NCBI RefSeq assembly: GCF_000344685.1
Contig: NW_006920427.1
Coordinates: 245,056-309,055 of the forward strand
Direction of reading: 5' to 3'
DNA from: Gloeophyllum trabeum ATCC 11539
Taxonomy: Eukaryota > Basidiomycota > Agaricomycetes > Gloeophyllales > Gloeophyllaceae
Length of the DNA stretch: 64,000 bases
Below the pieces are notes generated by a model. It searched no databases. It worked only from the letters and a program-made list of their open reading frames with translations, and was not told the DNA's origin. Of the stretch, positions 11,210 through 23,045 are shown one piece after another. The stretch's first letter is position 1. Every line of letters begins with the position of its first letter. The translations under genes were made by a program, and so were the position numbers.

Positions 11210-13989
11210 TTACTTGGAATTAGCCTCAGCCACCTTGTTCTTGATCTCCTCGACGACGGCAGGCTCGGCAACCGTGCTGAGATCGCCGAGCTGGTCGCCC
11301 TCGCCTGCCACGATCTTGCGCATGATGCGCCGCATAATCTACACCCGCCATTAGTTCGCCGCGGGCAGAAGCAAGCGATGGGCCGTACCTTTCCGGACCT
11401 CGTCTTGGGCAAGTCGTTGACGAGGTATATCTTCTTGGGTGCGGCGAAGGGACCGATCACCTTCCGGACTTGCAAGGTCAGTTCCTTGACGAGCGCGGCC
11501 TCGTCCTCGTCGTATGTGAATTCCCTGTGCGCGTATTGAGAACGGAACCCCTTACTGAGTTAGATCATTCACTTACGGCTTCAACGTCACAAAGGCATGC
11601 ACAGCCTGGCCGGTCAGGTCATCCGGCGTCCCGATAACTGAAAGCATATCATATCAGTAAGCCGCGTCACAAGAAATACTGTCACGATAAAGAAATTTAA
11701 ACGCACCAGCAGTCTCGGCAACGCCCTTGTGCATGATCAAGGCCGACTCAATCTCGGCGGTCGAGAGACGATGCCCAGAAACATTGATGACATCTGCCAC
11801 ATCACAGGGCCCGTCAGCACCTCCAATACAATGCTCGACACCAAGACAATTATCCACCCACCATCCACCCGACCCTTGATCCAGATGTATCCGTGCTCAT
11901 CACGAGCGGCGCCGTCTCCAGTATAGAAGACACCTGGGTAGGGCTGGAATATCACATGCGCAGGCGTCAGCCAAGCTACTCGGACGGATACGGCTTAGTG
12001 CGGGGTAAGCGCGAACCTTCATGTACGTTTCCAGGTATCTGCGGGGAATGCGGGGTGAGAAAGGAGCGGAAGAGACAGGAGAGATCGGGCGATCGCGTAC
12101 CTCTGGTGATCTTGGTAAACAGTTCTGGCAATTGAAGGCCAGGGAGTCTTGAGGACGAGCACGCCTTCGACATTGTTGCCCGTTAATTCCTGCAAGCCAC
12201 AAAACTGATTTTAGGATTTCCGATTACCGTTAACGAAGATGAACCCACCTTGCCAGTAGTGGCGTCCAAGATGGCGGGTTCGATACCGAAGAACGGCACG
12301 GTCGCAGAGCCTGGCTTAGTCTCGATAGCGCCAGGGAACGGAGTTACAACAATCGACCCAGTTTCCGTTTGCCTGTGATTGAATTCTTCGTCAGAAAACT
12401 GGCTAATGGTCCATGGCATACAAGCATCACTTGCCAGAACGTATCCACAATCGCACATTCCCTTTTGCCAACATGGTCATTATACCAATGCCATGCCTCG
12501 GGGTTAATCGGCTCCCCGACACTGCCCAAAACCCTCAAGCTGCTCAGATCATGCTTCTGTACGTGGTGCTCGCCAAGGCGGCGCAATAGACGTATCGCAG
12601 TCGGTGCAGAGTAGAATTGCGTCAGCTTGTGCTTCTCGACGGTCTCCCAGTAGCGGGAGGGCGTCGGGTACACGGGGGTGGACTCGAAAACCACGGTGGA
12701 GACACCATTGCAAAGCGGACCGTACACAATGTAACTGCGAAAGGCAAACGAGTCAAATCACCGCCTTTCGAGATAATTGAAGTACGGGTAGACTCACGTG
12801 TGACCGGTGATCCAACCGATATCTGCCATGCAAGCGAAGCGGTCGTCTGGGTGGACATCGAAGACGTACTTCACAGTCAACGCAGCACAGAGGAGGTATC
12901 CACCAGTGGTATGGACGACGCCTTTGGGCTTGCCCGTCGAGCCGGAAGTCTGCCAGAGAAGATCAGACAACAATGGCATGAAGATCGTCGTCGGGACTCA
13001 CGTAGAGGATAAATAGCGGATCCTCCGCAGACATGACCTCCGGCGGGCAGTAATTCGGCACCTTGGCCGTCTCCTCGTGCCACCACTTATCCCGCCCCTC
13101 CGTCCACGGCACCTGGTTCCCCGTCCTCTTCAGCACCAGCACATGCTCGACGACGGGGCACTCCTTGAGCGCGGCGTCGACGATGGCCTTGGTCGCGATC
13201 GTCTTCCCGCCGCGCTTACCCTCATCCGTCGTGATCAGCACGCGGCTCTTGCAGTCCTGCACGCGGTCGCGCAGCGACTCGGCCGAGAACCCGGCGAACA
13301 CGACCGAGTGGATCGCGCCGATGCGCGCGCACGCGAGGAACGCCGCGACGGACTGCCAGGTCATCGGCAGGTAGATCGACACCGTGTCGCCCTTCTTCAC
13401 GCCGAGGTTCTTGAGCACGTTCGCGATGCTGCACACCTCGCGCAGCAGCTCCGCGTAGGTGATGTTGCAGCCCTCGTCCGGCTCGTCGGCCTCGTAGATA
13501 ATTGCAGTCTGAAACGAGGTCGATGTGGACGGTGCGAGCAGGGCGAAAGGATAGGGGGCTTACGTGGTTGGGATGCTTGAAAGCCCAGCGGTCAACGCAG
13601 TTGTAGGAAGCATTCAGGCCCCCGTCCGGGAACCAGACGATATCGCCCGTCTCGAATCCGCCAGCTCTGACAGTGTGGAAGGGGCGATCCCAGTGAAGAG
13701 TCTCGCGGGCCATCTGCCTTCCATGTTAGCCTGCGGTGAAACCCAACCCCTCAGCGAAACTCCGCACCTTTGCCCACCACTTGTCCGACTCGTGGCCGAC
13801 CGTCTCCTTGTGCGCCCGTTTGTAAGCTTCGAAGTGCGGGCCGACATGGGGCACCTTGTGGCCCTGCTTGAGACGGGGCGCGATAGGGTGCATCGGGACC
13901 TTGGGGACGTCGGCGACGTTCTCCTGAGCGACGTCGCCGTTAGCGCCGCTGTTTCCGTTCACTTTCGCGGGGGGAGGGGTGCCAGGCAT
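11210..13989 (-). CDS. acs: Acetyl-CoA synthetase (acetate-CoA ligase, AMP-forming)
   Basis: Thirteen exons on the minus strand: 13989-13768, 13713-13564, 13508-13002, 12949-12798, 12734-12435, 12372-12249, 12189-12101, 12038-12017, 11943-11862, 11793-11707, 11637-11577, 11524-11389, 11338-11210. They sum to 2,061 nt (686 aa), the normal family length. The enzyme converts acetate, ATP and CoA to acetyl-CoA, AMP and PPi in cytosol and nucleus. Visible motifs are an N-terminal domain, the adenylation motif [46 protein letters not shown], a hinge-like [16 protein letters not shown], and the C-terminal PKTRSGKIMRRI with the lysine used in the first half-reaction and controlled by acetylation. Two oddities are a GC-AG intron (12373-12434) and a 22-nt exon (12017-12038). 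A TATA-like CCTAAATAAAC lies ~60 bp upstream of the start. Confidence 0.96.
12373..12434 (-). other. GC-AG intron in acetyl-CoA synthetase
   Basis: The donor is GCAAGT and the acceptor CACAG. Only this choice restores F-W-Q-T-E-T-G-S. The nearby GT (CAA/GTGATG) has no acceptor that keeps the frame. Confidence 0.8.
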
Positions 13990-15916
13990 GGTGGTGGTGG
14001 TTGGGGAGAGACGGAGAGGGGACTGCTGACTCGGACATGGCTGGGGTTTATTTAGGCTGTTTTAGTAGTGAGCGTCTCCCCTGCGTTTCGCTCGTCCGCG
14101 TGACACGCTAAACACTGATGCGGGGTAATCTCCTCTCGATCTTGCCATTTACCGCCATTGCCATTCGTTCTAGGAAACACGGCTTGCATGGAATATCTTT
14201 GACCAGCCCAGCCGTAACGAGCAGCGGCCGAAACCATTCTGTCCGATCGGACTCCCGACCTTTTAATTATTCTTCCACGGAGTTCTACTGTACTTGTCTA
14301 TACTACAACCGGGTCTAGCTGCCTGTCTGATTGGCCTCTAAAGCCAAGTGGAGGAAATGCGGGGAAGGAACGTAGGGCGTGCTCGTATAGGCCGTCTTGT
14401 CGAGCACGCTGCGAGCAGATATCAAATCGAATCATACATACCGTCAAGGCCTCGCCAATTATACCTCCCAGCACGTCAGAGTTCAACGAGAACTTCCTGA
14501 TGCACGGTGTTCTTGAGACGCCGGCCAAAGCCCATATCCAGTCCGCGATCCACGCTAGGGCTATCTTAAGCCCCTCCTGGAAGTGTTTCTGTGGTAGTGT
14601 GACCGAGATATGAATGTCGCAGCACCATAGAGGACATAGAGAACCAAGCGAGGTGGACTGTGTTTGCGAGAAGCAGGAGCGTCATAGGCGATCAGGGCAG
14701 GTGATTTAAGAAGTCTGGGGAAGGGGAAGCACGAGAACGCCCTCCGTCGGAGGCCAAGGCGCCACGGAACCCAATCAGCCTCCGAGCATTGCGTCCGCCA
14801 CGGGCACATCGTTGGCTCAAAGTGAGCGCGACGACGGCGGGGGGGCGTGCACCAGTGCGCCTCCCCGCGCTGCCAGCCAATTGCGAGCGTGATATCGACG
14901 GCTTTCGTGTGGGGTAAGAGCGGTCCTCCGTCTTGCCCCACCTGTGAGTCGCCTGGATAAAAGCAAGAGCGAGCCGGCACGTACGAGACTATTAGGACTG
15001 GACGGCGCACCTAGGAGTGGGCGGGCGCAGAGCGGTCATGGGTTGCGTCCAAGCTCGCCTCGTCGCCCATCGGTTCCGCAGTGTATGCCATCCGACAGGG
15101 GCTTGCACTGCTTGCATGGACATAGGCTGAAAATGGGAATTGTCGGAAAACAGAGGGGCGTCCGTCGATCGATACGTCGGAAATGGTATGTACGAAACGA
15201 GTCGGACCCAGGGACAGCTTGTAATTGGGCACTACCGATTTAGATGTACGGCCGTTGATGAATCCCTTGCTCGAAGCTGACACCATGCACAACCCACCTG
15301 TGCATTGAACAGCTGAAAACTTACTTCTGTCAAGGTTGCCAATATTGCAATATTGAAGCTGTCGAGTCAGCCGGTCTTACGAACGTGGGGATTCAGAGGA
15401 AAGCTTAAGGACGACAGGATGCGCGTGCCCCTCCGAGTCATAGTGCACAAGTACAAAACTTTTCCTTGTCGCCGATGTGTTAGACTCCTATCACAATATC
15501 ATGAGGACCGGTCGCAGCCTGGTAGCTAAGTGGTCTCGAGTCTCCGAGACACTCGAGCATCGAGGAGCCCACGCAGACGACATACTTGAAGACGCTTAAC
15601 GTGTTCTGAATACGGAGTACAGTTGGTCTTTAACCACTTTCTTTGAACAGGGTTTTTGCAGTGCTTTGGATGTACCACGAGATTACAGCTGTTTTGTAAT
15701 TGCGAGTCATAGGTGCAAGTACTAGTAATGAGGGGCATATACGGGGCAGGGGTCGCAACAAGCCTTGAGTTATAAAAGACCTTGCATTGCACTTGATCGG
15801 AGTATCGAACTGCTCGATCCGACTGCATACCAGTGCCACTAAGTACTGGAGACATATGACGGAGCAAACAGTCAAGAGGATGCTAACATCGAAATTTGGT
15901 AATATCCGAGCGAGCC
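13990..15916. other. Long non-coding stretch
   Basis: About 1.9 kb. It contains the acs promoter near 14,000-14,100. ORFs of up to 149 codons are present on both strands, but none has a recognisable domain, good start context or splice continuation. A double palindrome, CAATATTG repeated twice (15340-15355), is the only local structure noted. Confidence 0.4.
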
Positions 15917-16925
15917 TTACTCGTCGACTCGACTCTCGCCCGTGCGGACATGCTCGAGAACGAGGTTCACCTCACGTTCCGATATCTGCGTCAAGTGGTC
16001 CACCCGCATATTGTGCTTGGAGGCCCTGTCGAAATCTACGAGTCGTAGATCATACGTGCGGCGCGAGTGAGGAGAAGGCCAGGTGGCGATGGCGGGGCCA
16101 ATAGGACGTCGTTGTAGCACAGGGCTGGGTTACGGACACCCATCTGCGCTATATCCCTAACCGCGCCCCAGAGATCGTCCTTGATTTTTTGCGGGATCGG
16201 CTCGCCGAGCGGAAGCTTGTCTCCGAGGCGTTCCAGGAGGACGATAGATATGGGCAGCTTCGTCGTGCCGCGCCGCTTCCAGGAGAGCACGTCGACTCGC
16301 GGGGGAAGCTCTGCGAGGAAGCGCCCGTAGCAGCGCGGGATGCTCACGCCCTGCAGACACTCATCAAGCTCTTCGTAGACCCATGCTTCCTTCGCCAGTT
16401 CGTCGCAGCGGTCGCGGCTGGTCACTTTCACAACGAGTGGTGGAACCTTGGCTGGTACCGAGCAGTAAGACACACTGACGGCGTACACACAGCCGATGCG
16501 GCCTGCGCCAAGCTGGTCTGCGATGGACATGTCCAGCACGCCGTCGGCTGGGGGTGACAGGGCTGATGGTGGCCGCTCTGGCAATGTAGCTTGCAAGCCG
16601 GGTCCGGTCGTGTGGAAACAGACACCATCTTGCATTTCAGAAGGAGCGGAAGTGAACACGAGAGGTACTGCCCGTCCTTCGTGATCCTTTGCTAAGCCGT
16701 GGACTACCAGGGTGCTTATAGCATTTTGGAGCTGAAATTGGTGTTATCGCCTGCGTCGTCTGAATGGTAGTCTAAGTGCGTACCAGGAATAATGACTCTC
16801 GAATCATACTTGTCTGCAGAGACGCAAGCAGGGACCCACAACGCAGGTGCGCAGCTTCTTTTACGTACTCCCAGTAGTTTAACCTGGACGCCTCCGGGAG
16901 TGTCTGGAAAGTCCCTTGCAGACAT
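15917..16925 (-). pseudogene. Protein-kinase-like gene, frameshifted
   Basis: On the minus strand an exon at about 16925-16784 (RLNYWEYVKEA) splices over 16732-16783 to 16731 onward. That exon shows a glycine-loop-like segment (IADQLGAGRIGCVY), a VAIK-like lysine (PLVVKV), WVYEEL, SIPRCYGRF, ISIVLLERLG and a catalytic-loop-like stretch (NPALCYNDVLL). The next block, DLRLVDFDRAS (a DFD equivalent of DFG) then EREVNLVLEHV, is in a different frame. The break lies near 16070-16095 and no intron of realistic length bridges it. The catalytic loop lacks HRD. These features fit the fast-evolving kinase-like families of Agaricomycetes. I infer a recent one-base indel or a sequence error. The 5' end is not resolved. 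Confidence 0.55.
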
Positions 16926-17303
16926 TACAGGCGAGCCCCGAAGACGTCCAAGAAATATGCCTTCGACATGATGGATCCAAATTTTCAAGCAAGCGGGAAC
17001 CGTCGAATCCTGTAGGTAGGAGCTGGTAGAGTCCTGCCGCGGTAAAATCCGGCCCGCATACCGGCCCGCGGGCGGGGGAAGCAGCTACGGTACTTGCAAA
17101 CTAAAAACTCCAAACCAGCACCGTATGAAGGTGAAGCTCAAGGATCATGCGAAATTAAGACCCGCTAATATAACTTACAGCGCTCAGAGTCAAAGATAGC
17201 AGCAGGCTCCCATCTGCTTGTCCTTCCGATGTCGATGGCTTATCTTATCTGGGTCTGCACGGCTCACGACAGGCCTCCAGCAGCATACTGAGCCAGCACT
17301 GGA
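16926..17303. other. Intergenic region upstream of amidase
   Basis: About 380 bp between a minus-strand pseudogene and the plus-strand amidase, so it is a divergent promoter region. It holds the double GATA site listed separately. Confidence 0.4.
17239..17249 (-). promoter_or_regulatory. Tandem GATA-factor site upstream of amidase
   Basis: The plus strand reads cttatcttatc, which is GATAAGATAAG on the other strand: two overlapping HGATAR elements, 55 bp before the amidase ATG. Fungal AreA/Nit2-type GATA factors bind such paired sites to switch on nitrogen-scavenging genes. The motif is seen directly; its function is inferred. Confidence 0.5.
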
Positions 17304-19403
17304 ATGAGCTCTTCCAATCTTCCAGCCTCGCAGCATGCAGGCGATGCGTATCCCGACCTGTACGAGGCGGGGATTCCCGAGCTCCAGGACGGTCTAGCGA
17401 ACGGTCGATTCACAAGCGTCGACCTCGTCAAGGTGAGTACTCGTATACCCTGATGGAATGTGGCCGAGCTTAATCCCGTCGCCAGGCCTACCTAGCTAGG
17501 GTTGATGAGGTTAACCTGAAGGGACCGGCCTTGCGAGCGGTCATCGAGACAAATCCGAGTGCCCTAGCGCAGGCAGCGGATTTGGACAGGGAAAGGAAAG
17601 AGAAGGGCTCTCGCGGGCCCCTTCATGGTATACCCATCTTACTCAAGGACAACATAGCGACCCTGCACAGCGAGGGTATGTAGCAGTCCCTTGCCCGTAG
17701 AAGTCGCATTCACGGTTAGGTTCCCTAACGCAGGCATGAACACCACTGCAGGTAAATCCACGCCTCAAAGCAAATAGCTGACTGCCATACGATACTAATC
17801 CATATTCCTCACAAGGGTCCTACGCCCTCCTCGGCTCAGTCGTCCCCCGCGACGCCGCCGTCGCCGCCAAGTTGCGCACAGCAGGCGCCATCCTCCTCGG
17901 CAAAACCAACATGTCCGAGTGGGCCAACTTCCGCGGGCAGGTCCCCTCCGGCTTCAGCGGGCGCGGGGGACAATGCACGTGCCCATACTACCCGCTCGTC
18001 GACCCCTCCGGCTCGAGCTCGGGCAGCGGCGTCGCCGCCGCTATCGGCCTCGCGGCGGGGACGCTGGGAACGGAGACGGACGGGAGCATTACCAGCCCGG
18101 GGAGTAGGAACAATGTGGTGGGCGTGAAGCCCACTGTCGGGCTCACGTCCAGAGCCGGTGGTATGCGCTCCTCCGAAATCCTGCCACCTCCCGCTCCGAT
18201 GTGACTGATCATGTCGGGGCTCTGCAGTGATACCCATATCCTCGCACCAGGACAGCGTCGGGCCGATGACGCGCACCGTGACCGACGCCGCCATCCTCCT
18301 CAGCGCGATCGCAGGGCCCGACCCGCGGGACACCTACACCCTCGCGCAGCCCGAGCCCATGCCGGACTACACCGCCGCCCTCCGCGCAGACGCCCTGAAG
18401 GGCGTGCGGCTGGGCGTACCCCGGTCGTTCGCCGCGCGGCCGAACGAGGAGGCGGAGCCGCAGGCGCATATCGTGAGGGCGTTCGATGCGGCGCTGGAGG
18501 TGATCAGGGGCCTGGGCGCGGAGGTCGTGGACCCGGCGGAGTTCCCGCATGCGGAGGCGGTGAAGGCGGGGAGGGATGATGAGCTGTATGTGATGACCGT
18601 CGATCTGAAGGTGTGCTGCCCGTCCTTGCGCTCGGTGGACTCGGGACGACCCTCGTGTGATGATAGGTGGACTTGAACAAGTACCTCGCAGAGCTGGTGG
18701 AGGTCCCCACGGGCGTGAGGGACCTCGCGGACCTGATCAAGTTCAACGAGGAGCACGCGGAGCAGGAGCTCCCCGCGCCGTACTGGACCGACCAGTCGCG
18801 GTGCGTCTGCGTTTATGATCATTTGATTCCCGCCGCTCACGAGCAACACCCAGGTTCATCCAAGCGCAGTCCCTAGAAGCAGACGAGAAGTACGAGAAGA
18901 TGGTCGACGCGAACTACGAGCTCGGCCGGGCGAGGGGCATCGACGCGACGCTGCAGAAGTATAACCTGGACGCGATCGTCCTGCCTACCCACGGCAAGTA
19001 CACTCCGCCTTGACCCTTCTGCGTCACCTTCCACTCATAAAAAATATCACAGGCTTCGCCTCGATGCCCCCTGCGATAGCGGGGTACCCTCTCATAACCG
19101 GTACGCCCCCTTTCCCCATCCTATCTCTTCACCACAAGAGTACAGTGTACCCATCGGCCCATGCTGCATATAGTTCCCCTCGGATTCCAACCGGACGACC
19201 TCGAACCCGCCGCCGCAGAACCCGTCCGCAAACACGGGCCCGGCGTACCCTTCGGGCTCGCGTTCATGGGCACGGCGTGGAGCGAGGCGAAGCTGCTGGG
19301 GTACGCGTATGCTTTTGAGCAGGCGACGCAGGCTCGGCTGATGAGAAGGGCGTACGAGGAGGCTGTACCGAAGACTCAGCTAGCGGATGTCGTTGGTAGA
19401 TAA
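17304..19403 (+). CDS. Amidase (amidase signature family)
   Basis: Nine exons (17304-17432, 17486-17675, 17734-17751, 17816-18160, 18228-18610, 18667-18800, 18854-18993, 19053-19100, 19174-19403) give 538 aa. The enzyme hydrolyses carboxamides to acid and ammonia with a Ser-cisSer-Lys triad. Visible residues are Lys97 in GIPILLKDN, the serine-rich cis-Ser motif at ~177-183 (SGSSSGSG) and the nucleophile region TETDGSI. Further family landmarks are GKTNMSEWANFRG, DSVGPMTRTVTDAA and GVPFGLAFMG near the C-terminus. No signal peptide is present, so it is probably cytosolic. The intron 18994-19052 has a GC donor (GCAAGT), and exon 3 is only 18 nt. The substrate is unknown. The upstream GATA pair suggests nitrogen control. 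Confidence 0.92.
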
Positions 19404-21208
19404 TCGAACGAAGCGGTGTGGATGCTTGGAGGGTGTCTAATGATTATGATTGTCTCGTCAAAGGGGGTATGTACGTATATCGCAGGACGTACAATGATCG
19501 TCAAATATGGATACATTATAATGATACACGACGAAGGTCCTTCAGGGTAGTCTATAAATGTGTAGGTGGGGAATGAAGAACCAAACACGGTGCGTACAAG
19601 TGACCCGTGTGGGGATAAATAAAATGGCGACTTCCGATGACTGAAGCCTATAGAAATAGGAATGAAACAGTCCGAATAAACCCAAGCTGACGTGAAGGAG
19701 ACCCATTACGGGTGCGGTCGGCGGCGGCGACGGGGGTGTCGAGACGGACTTGGCGAACCCTCACTGCTTTGCTCCGGGTTCCGTGCATGGAGTGGTGGAC
19801 GCTGCAGACGCCCCGATGGGATCGCCAGCGCGGGAGCTATGGGTTGGGCATGCGCATGGAAGAGCATGGTGAAGAGCGAAAGAAAGGCAGGAATGAATAT
19901 GATGGTCCTCATCGTCGGGGGTGGTATAAGGACTAAGAGGGACACCCGCTGTCAGAACGCACGGATACGATCGGGCGGGAAGCTACATTTGCTCACCTAG
20001 TGCTCTGAAGTCCTGTCGATCAGCGGGAGCTGAGAGGTATAATCGCCGCGCTCAAGCAAACGCTCGAAGAATGCAGAAACTTGAGATGAAAGGAAGCGCC
20101 GTATGTTTCTTATAACGCAAGACGAGCCGCACGGTGGAAAGTAGACCACGCTCGGCGAGGGCGAGACAAAATTACAATATGTTTCAACGCGCCCAGGAAC
20201 GAGCGGTGTGCCAGTCTATTCCCAGCACTCCAGCTCGCGGTGCCGGGTGGGTGAAACGGCCGAGAATGAATTGGGCGAATTTTTGAATACCGGCCAAGCA
20301 CTGGCCAGCCTTTTATACAGGAGTGATGACTAGAGATTATCAGGGATCAGTCCGGTCAACGGCTAACATGCTTGTAAAGAGACGTTTTAATCGTCATCGA
20401 GCCAGCAGGGTGTTCGCATATCGTCCTCGTGGTGAGCGTGTTGAGGGGGAGGTCGTGTGTAGTAATGACCGAGAGGGTTACATATTTAGACTGCAGACGG
20501 TGTTTCCGAAGCTTCGCCTTGCCAAGGGAAGACATGCAAAAGATGGGTTCATATTGGGTTCATAGCTAGAGTTGCGTCGACTTGGGAGAGACACTTGGGA
20601 GACTAGAGGAATCAATGGGAGCAAAGGAGCCTCGTTCGAATGGCGGCCTGTGCGTACGAAAGTGGGCGATATTCCACTCTTCGTTCACCTGGCCCATCAC
20701 ACGTGCCGGAGCTCGCCTCGAATCGTCACCCTAAGAAAGTCCAGGCATATACAGGCGCAGGAAAGATGACGATGGCTCCCACAAGACAGAGTCCCCAGTC
20801 CAGCAGACGAAAATCCATCAAAAACAGCAGCTTTGATTTTAGACCAACAGGCTGGCACTTGAGCGGAGTAACCGTAGCGGTGGTGGACACGATGACAACC
20901 GCCGCGCCTTGATGATTAAACATTCTCCATACTGGACGAAAGTAAGACGATGAAAAAGACGACGTAGACCTGTTATCCGACGTCGACGACAGTGAGCACG
21001 ACGGACTGAGGAATGAGGACTCGGCTAGGCTATGGAAGCTGCTATGGACCTGGTTTCCGACGCGACGTCAGATCGACTTCGAGCTCCGCCACCCACCGGC
21101 GCTGCATCTAACCTGCGACAACGACGTCGAGCTTGTAATACTTCCTAGCCTTCCTGCATACTTCTATACACTATCGGGACGCAGACTGTTGGAGGTTGAA
21201 ACACCAAA
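19404..21208. other. Long intergenic region
   Basis: About 1.8 kb between two plus-strand genes. Apart from a possible small secreted protein on the minus strand (19706-19912), no gene, RNA or repeat was recognised. Confidence 0.4.
19706..19912 (-). CDS. Candidate small secreted protein
   Basis: A 68-residue ORF begins MRTIIFIPAFLSLFTMLF and then HAHAQP, a convincing secretory signal with an AHA-Q type cleavage site. The mature part is short, rich in Pro, Ser and Arg, and ends in an arginine/histidine cluster (RRRRR). It has no domain and no cysteines. Supporting points are the signal-like N-terminus and a gene-free neighbourhood. Against it are the short length and compositional bias. It could be a chance ORF. 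Confidence 0.3.
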   Translation of the reverse strand: MRTIIFIPAFLSLFTMLFHAHAQPIAPALAIPSGRLQRPPLHARNPEQSSEGSPSPSRHPRRRRRPHP

Positions 21209-22564
21209 ATGACAAAACACAGCAAGAACAACACCGCGTCCTCCGTGTTCTCATACGCGGAGTACAAGAAACTGGACTATGGGACGAAACGGGTACGTCG
21301 ATCTTAACGCCCTCTGCATAGCCGAGATGACAGACGTTGAGTAGCAACGGTTAGGAAATGAATCGATGCGCCGCTTCGATGCGTGCTCGCTATGCTTGCA
21401 GCGCGTGCGGGACCCCGTAGCCTGCAGTCAAGGGCACCTCTTTTGCAAGGAATGCGTCTACACGGATCTACGTACGTCTTTCAGTGCCATCTATTGGAGA
21501 ACCTAGGTGATGGACTGTGCGGGTATGCAGTGACGCAGAAGAAAGACATAAAGAGACAGAAGGAGCGGCTGGAGCAGATGAAACGCGAGGCGGAAGAGGA
21601 GAGGGAGAGGGCGAAGGAGGCTGCGCGGGAGCGGGTCCTACTGGAGTTTGAGAAGGGTCAGTTGGGCTTGGGCAAGTCGTCCTTGACCGGCCTCACTACA
21701 TCATCGAAGGATGACACGAAAGAGCGTACGTAGTTGCCAGCCTTCTATCCTAAGTCGCAACTCACAGTTTGACCTACGCCAGCCCGGGGAGTGAAGCGGA
21801 AGTTTGAGTTCGATGCATCGACGGTGGATACGCTCACCCGCGAAGCCGAGGAGGCTGCTCTCCGACAGATAGAGCGCGAGCAGGTGGAGCGTCTGCGCGC
21901 CAAACTCCCCGACTTCTGGTTGCCTTCGCTGACGCCTACGTACACGAGCCGCGAGCTTCCGAGCTCTTTCAAAGACATCAAGATACAGACGACGTGTAGA
22001 GGCGGGGAGCCAGCACATCCCTTATCGTATGTCTAACTTTCCTAGTACGGCCGCGCTGCTGCTGATTGTGTTTAAACAGCCTGAAGAACCTGGTCCCCGT
22101 ACAATTCACGTTCTTGGAACGGAAGAGTACTGCACAGTCTGTGGCATCCACGCCGGCATCCACGTCGACTGTATCGGACAGCGCCAAACCGAAAGGCGAG
22201 GAGAATGCCGAGGCGATATGCCCATCATGTAAAAAGACGCTATCGAATAGCATCATCATGTTCCGTGCGTTGAAGGTTCCCTCCCTTATTTTCGTAAGGA
22301 ACTGAGTAGGTCTCGTCTTGTAGTCATGAAGCCCTGCTCGCACGTCGTCTGCAAAACATGTACAGAGTCCCTCATTCGGCCCTCAAAGCAATGCGTGGTC
22401 TGCGATAAGGAGCTGGGTGAGAAGGATATCATAGAATTAAAGCGGGAAGGTAAGTAGCCACTCTTCTCAGACCACTCCATGCTTAGCGGCACTCTGCAGG
22501 AACGGGTTTCGCAGGTGGCGGCATCGCCGAGACGAGGAAGTCTGGCATAGCCTTTCAGGGATAG
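21209..22564 (+). CDS. NOSIP-like RING/U-box ubiquitin ligase
   Basis: Seven exons (21209-21292, 21345-21471, 21531-21725, 21783-22026, 22080-22264, 22324-22449, 22500-22564) give 341 aa. The start MTKHSKNNTAS and the run VFSYAEYKKLDYGT are hallmarks of the nitric-oxide-synthase-interacting-protein family, followed by an N-terminal zinc-binding half (DACSLCLQRV, GHLFCKECVYTD). A charged coiled coil (about residues 75-130) leads to FWLPSLTPTY and TTCRGG. The C-terminal RING/U-box has CPSCKK, MKPCSHVVCKTC, CVVCDKEL and the ending AFQG. In animals NOSIP is an E3 ligase linked to spliceosomal complexes. A fungal role in splicing-associated ubiquitination is plausible, since no NO synthase is known here. 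All zinc ligands appear intact. Confidence 0.93.
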
Positions 22565-23045
22565 GTTTCGACCGATCTGCTCTCGTTGTACGGGTACAGA
22601 CTTAAAATCTCTGAGCTTTCCCTTGTACCGTTCCCAGTGCGTTAGCTCTGTCATTTCCCTATAGGAATGATGATACCGGTTCGAGCAGTCCACGTCCCCT
22701 TGCTTCGTCGCCAGCCATGTCTCGCTCGCAAGGTTTCCCTGTAGCTGTGCGTCCACCCACCCATGCCCTGAACTCCCGCTCTCTCGCACTACGCATGTTA
22801 TAGGGACATCGGTGATATCTCCTTGTTCGGAACTATTGGTCGAGTGCCGTCGGTGACCACCTGCGAATTTATGTGAGGGCGCGTCATGTAATATAGCAGG
22901 ACACGTGCCGGCGTGCGTCCTGTTTCCGGCTTTCTCGTACTCTCCTCTTTGCCTGTCATTCGCCCTAATCGTGCTCAGATCCGACTGCTGGCATCGAGTG
23001 CACACGTCTGGCATCGTCAAGGCTGCGTGACCGCAGGATCGCATC
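22565..23045. other. Intergenic region
   Basis: About 480 bp. A 267-codon minus-strand ORF crosses it and the 3' exons of the NOSIP-like gene, but it has no recognisable features and is treated as spurious. Confidence 0.4.

Noticed and set aside
15521..15590. tRNA-like stretch (ggtagctaagtggtctcgag)
   Set aside because: A D-arm-like string is present, but no acceptor stem, TTC loop or B box pairs with it.
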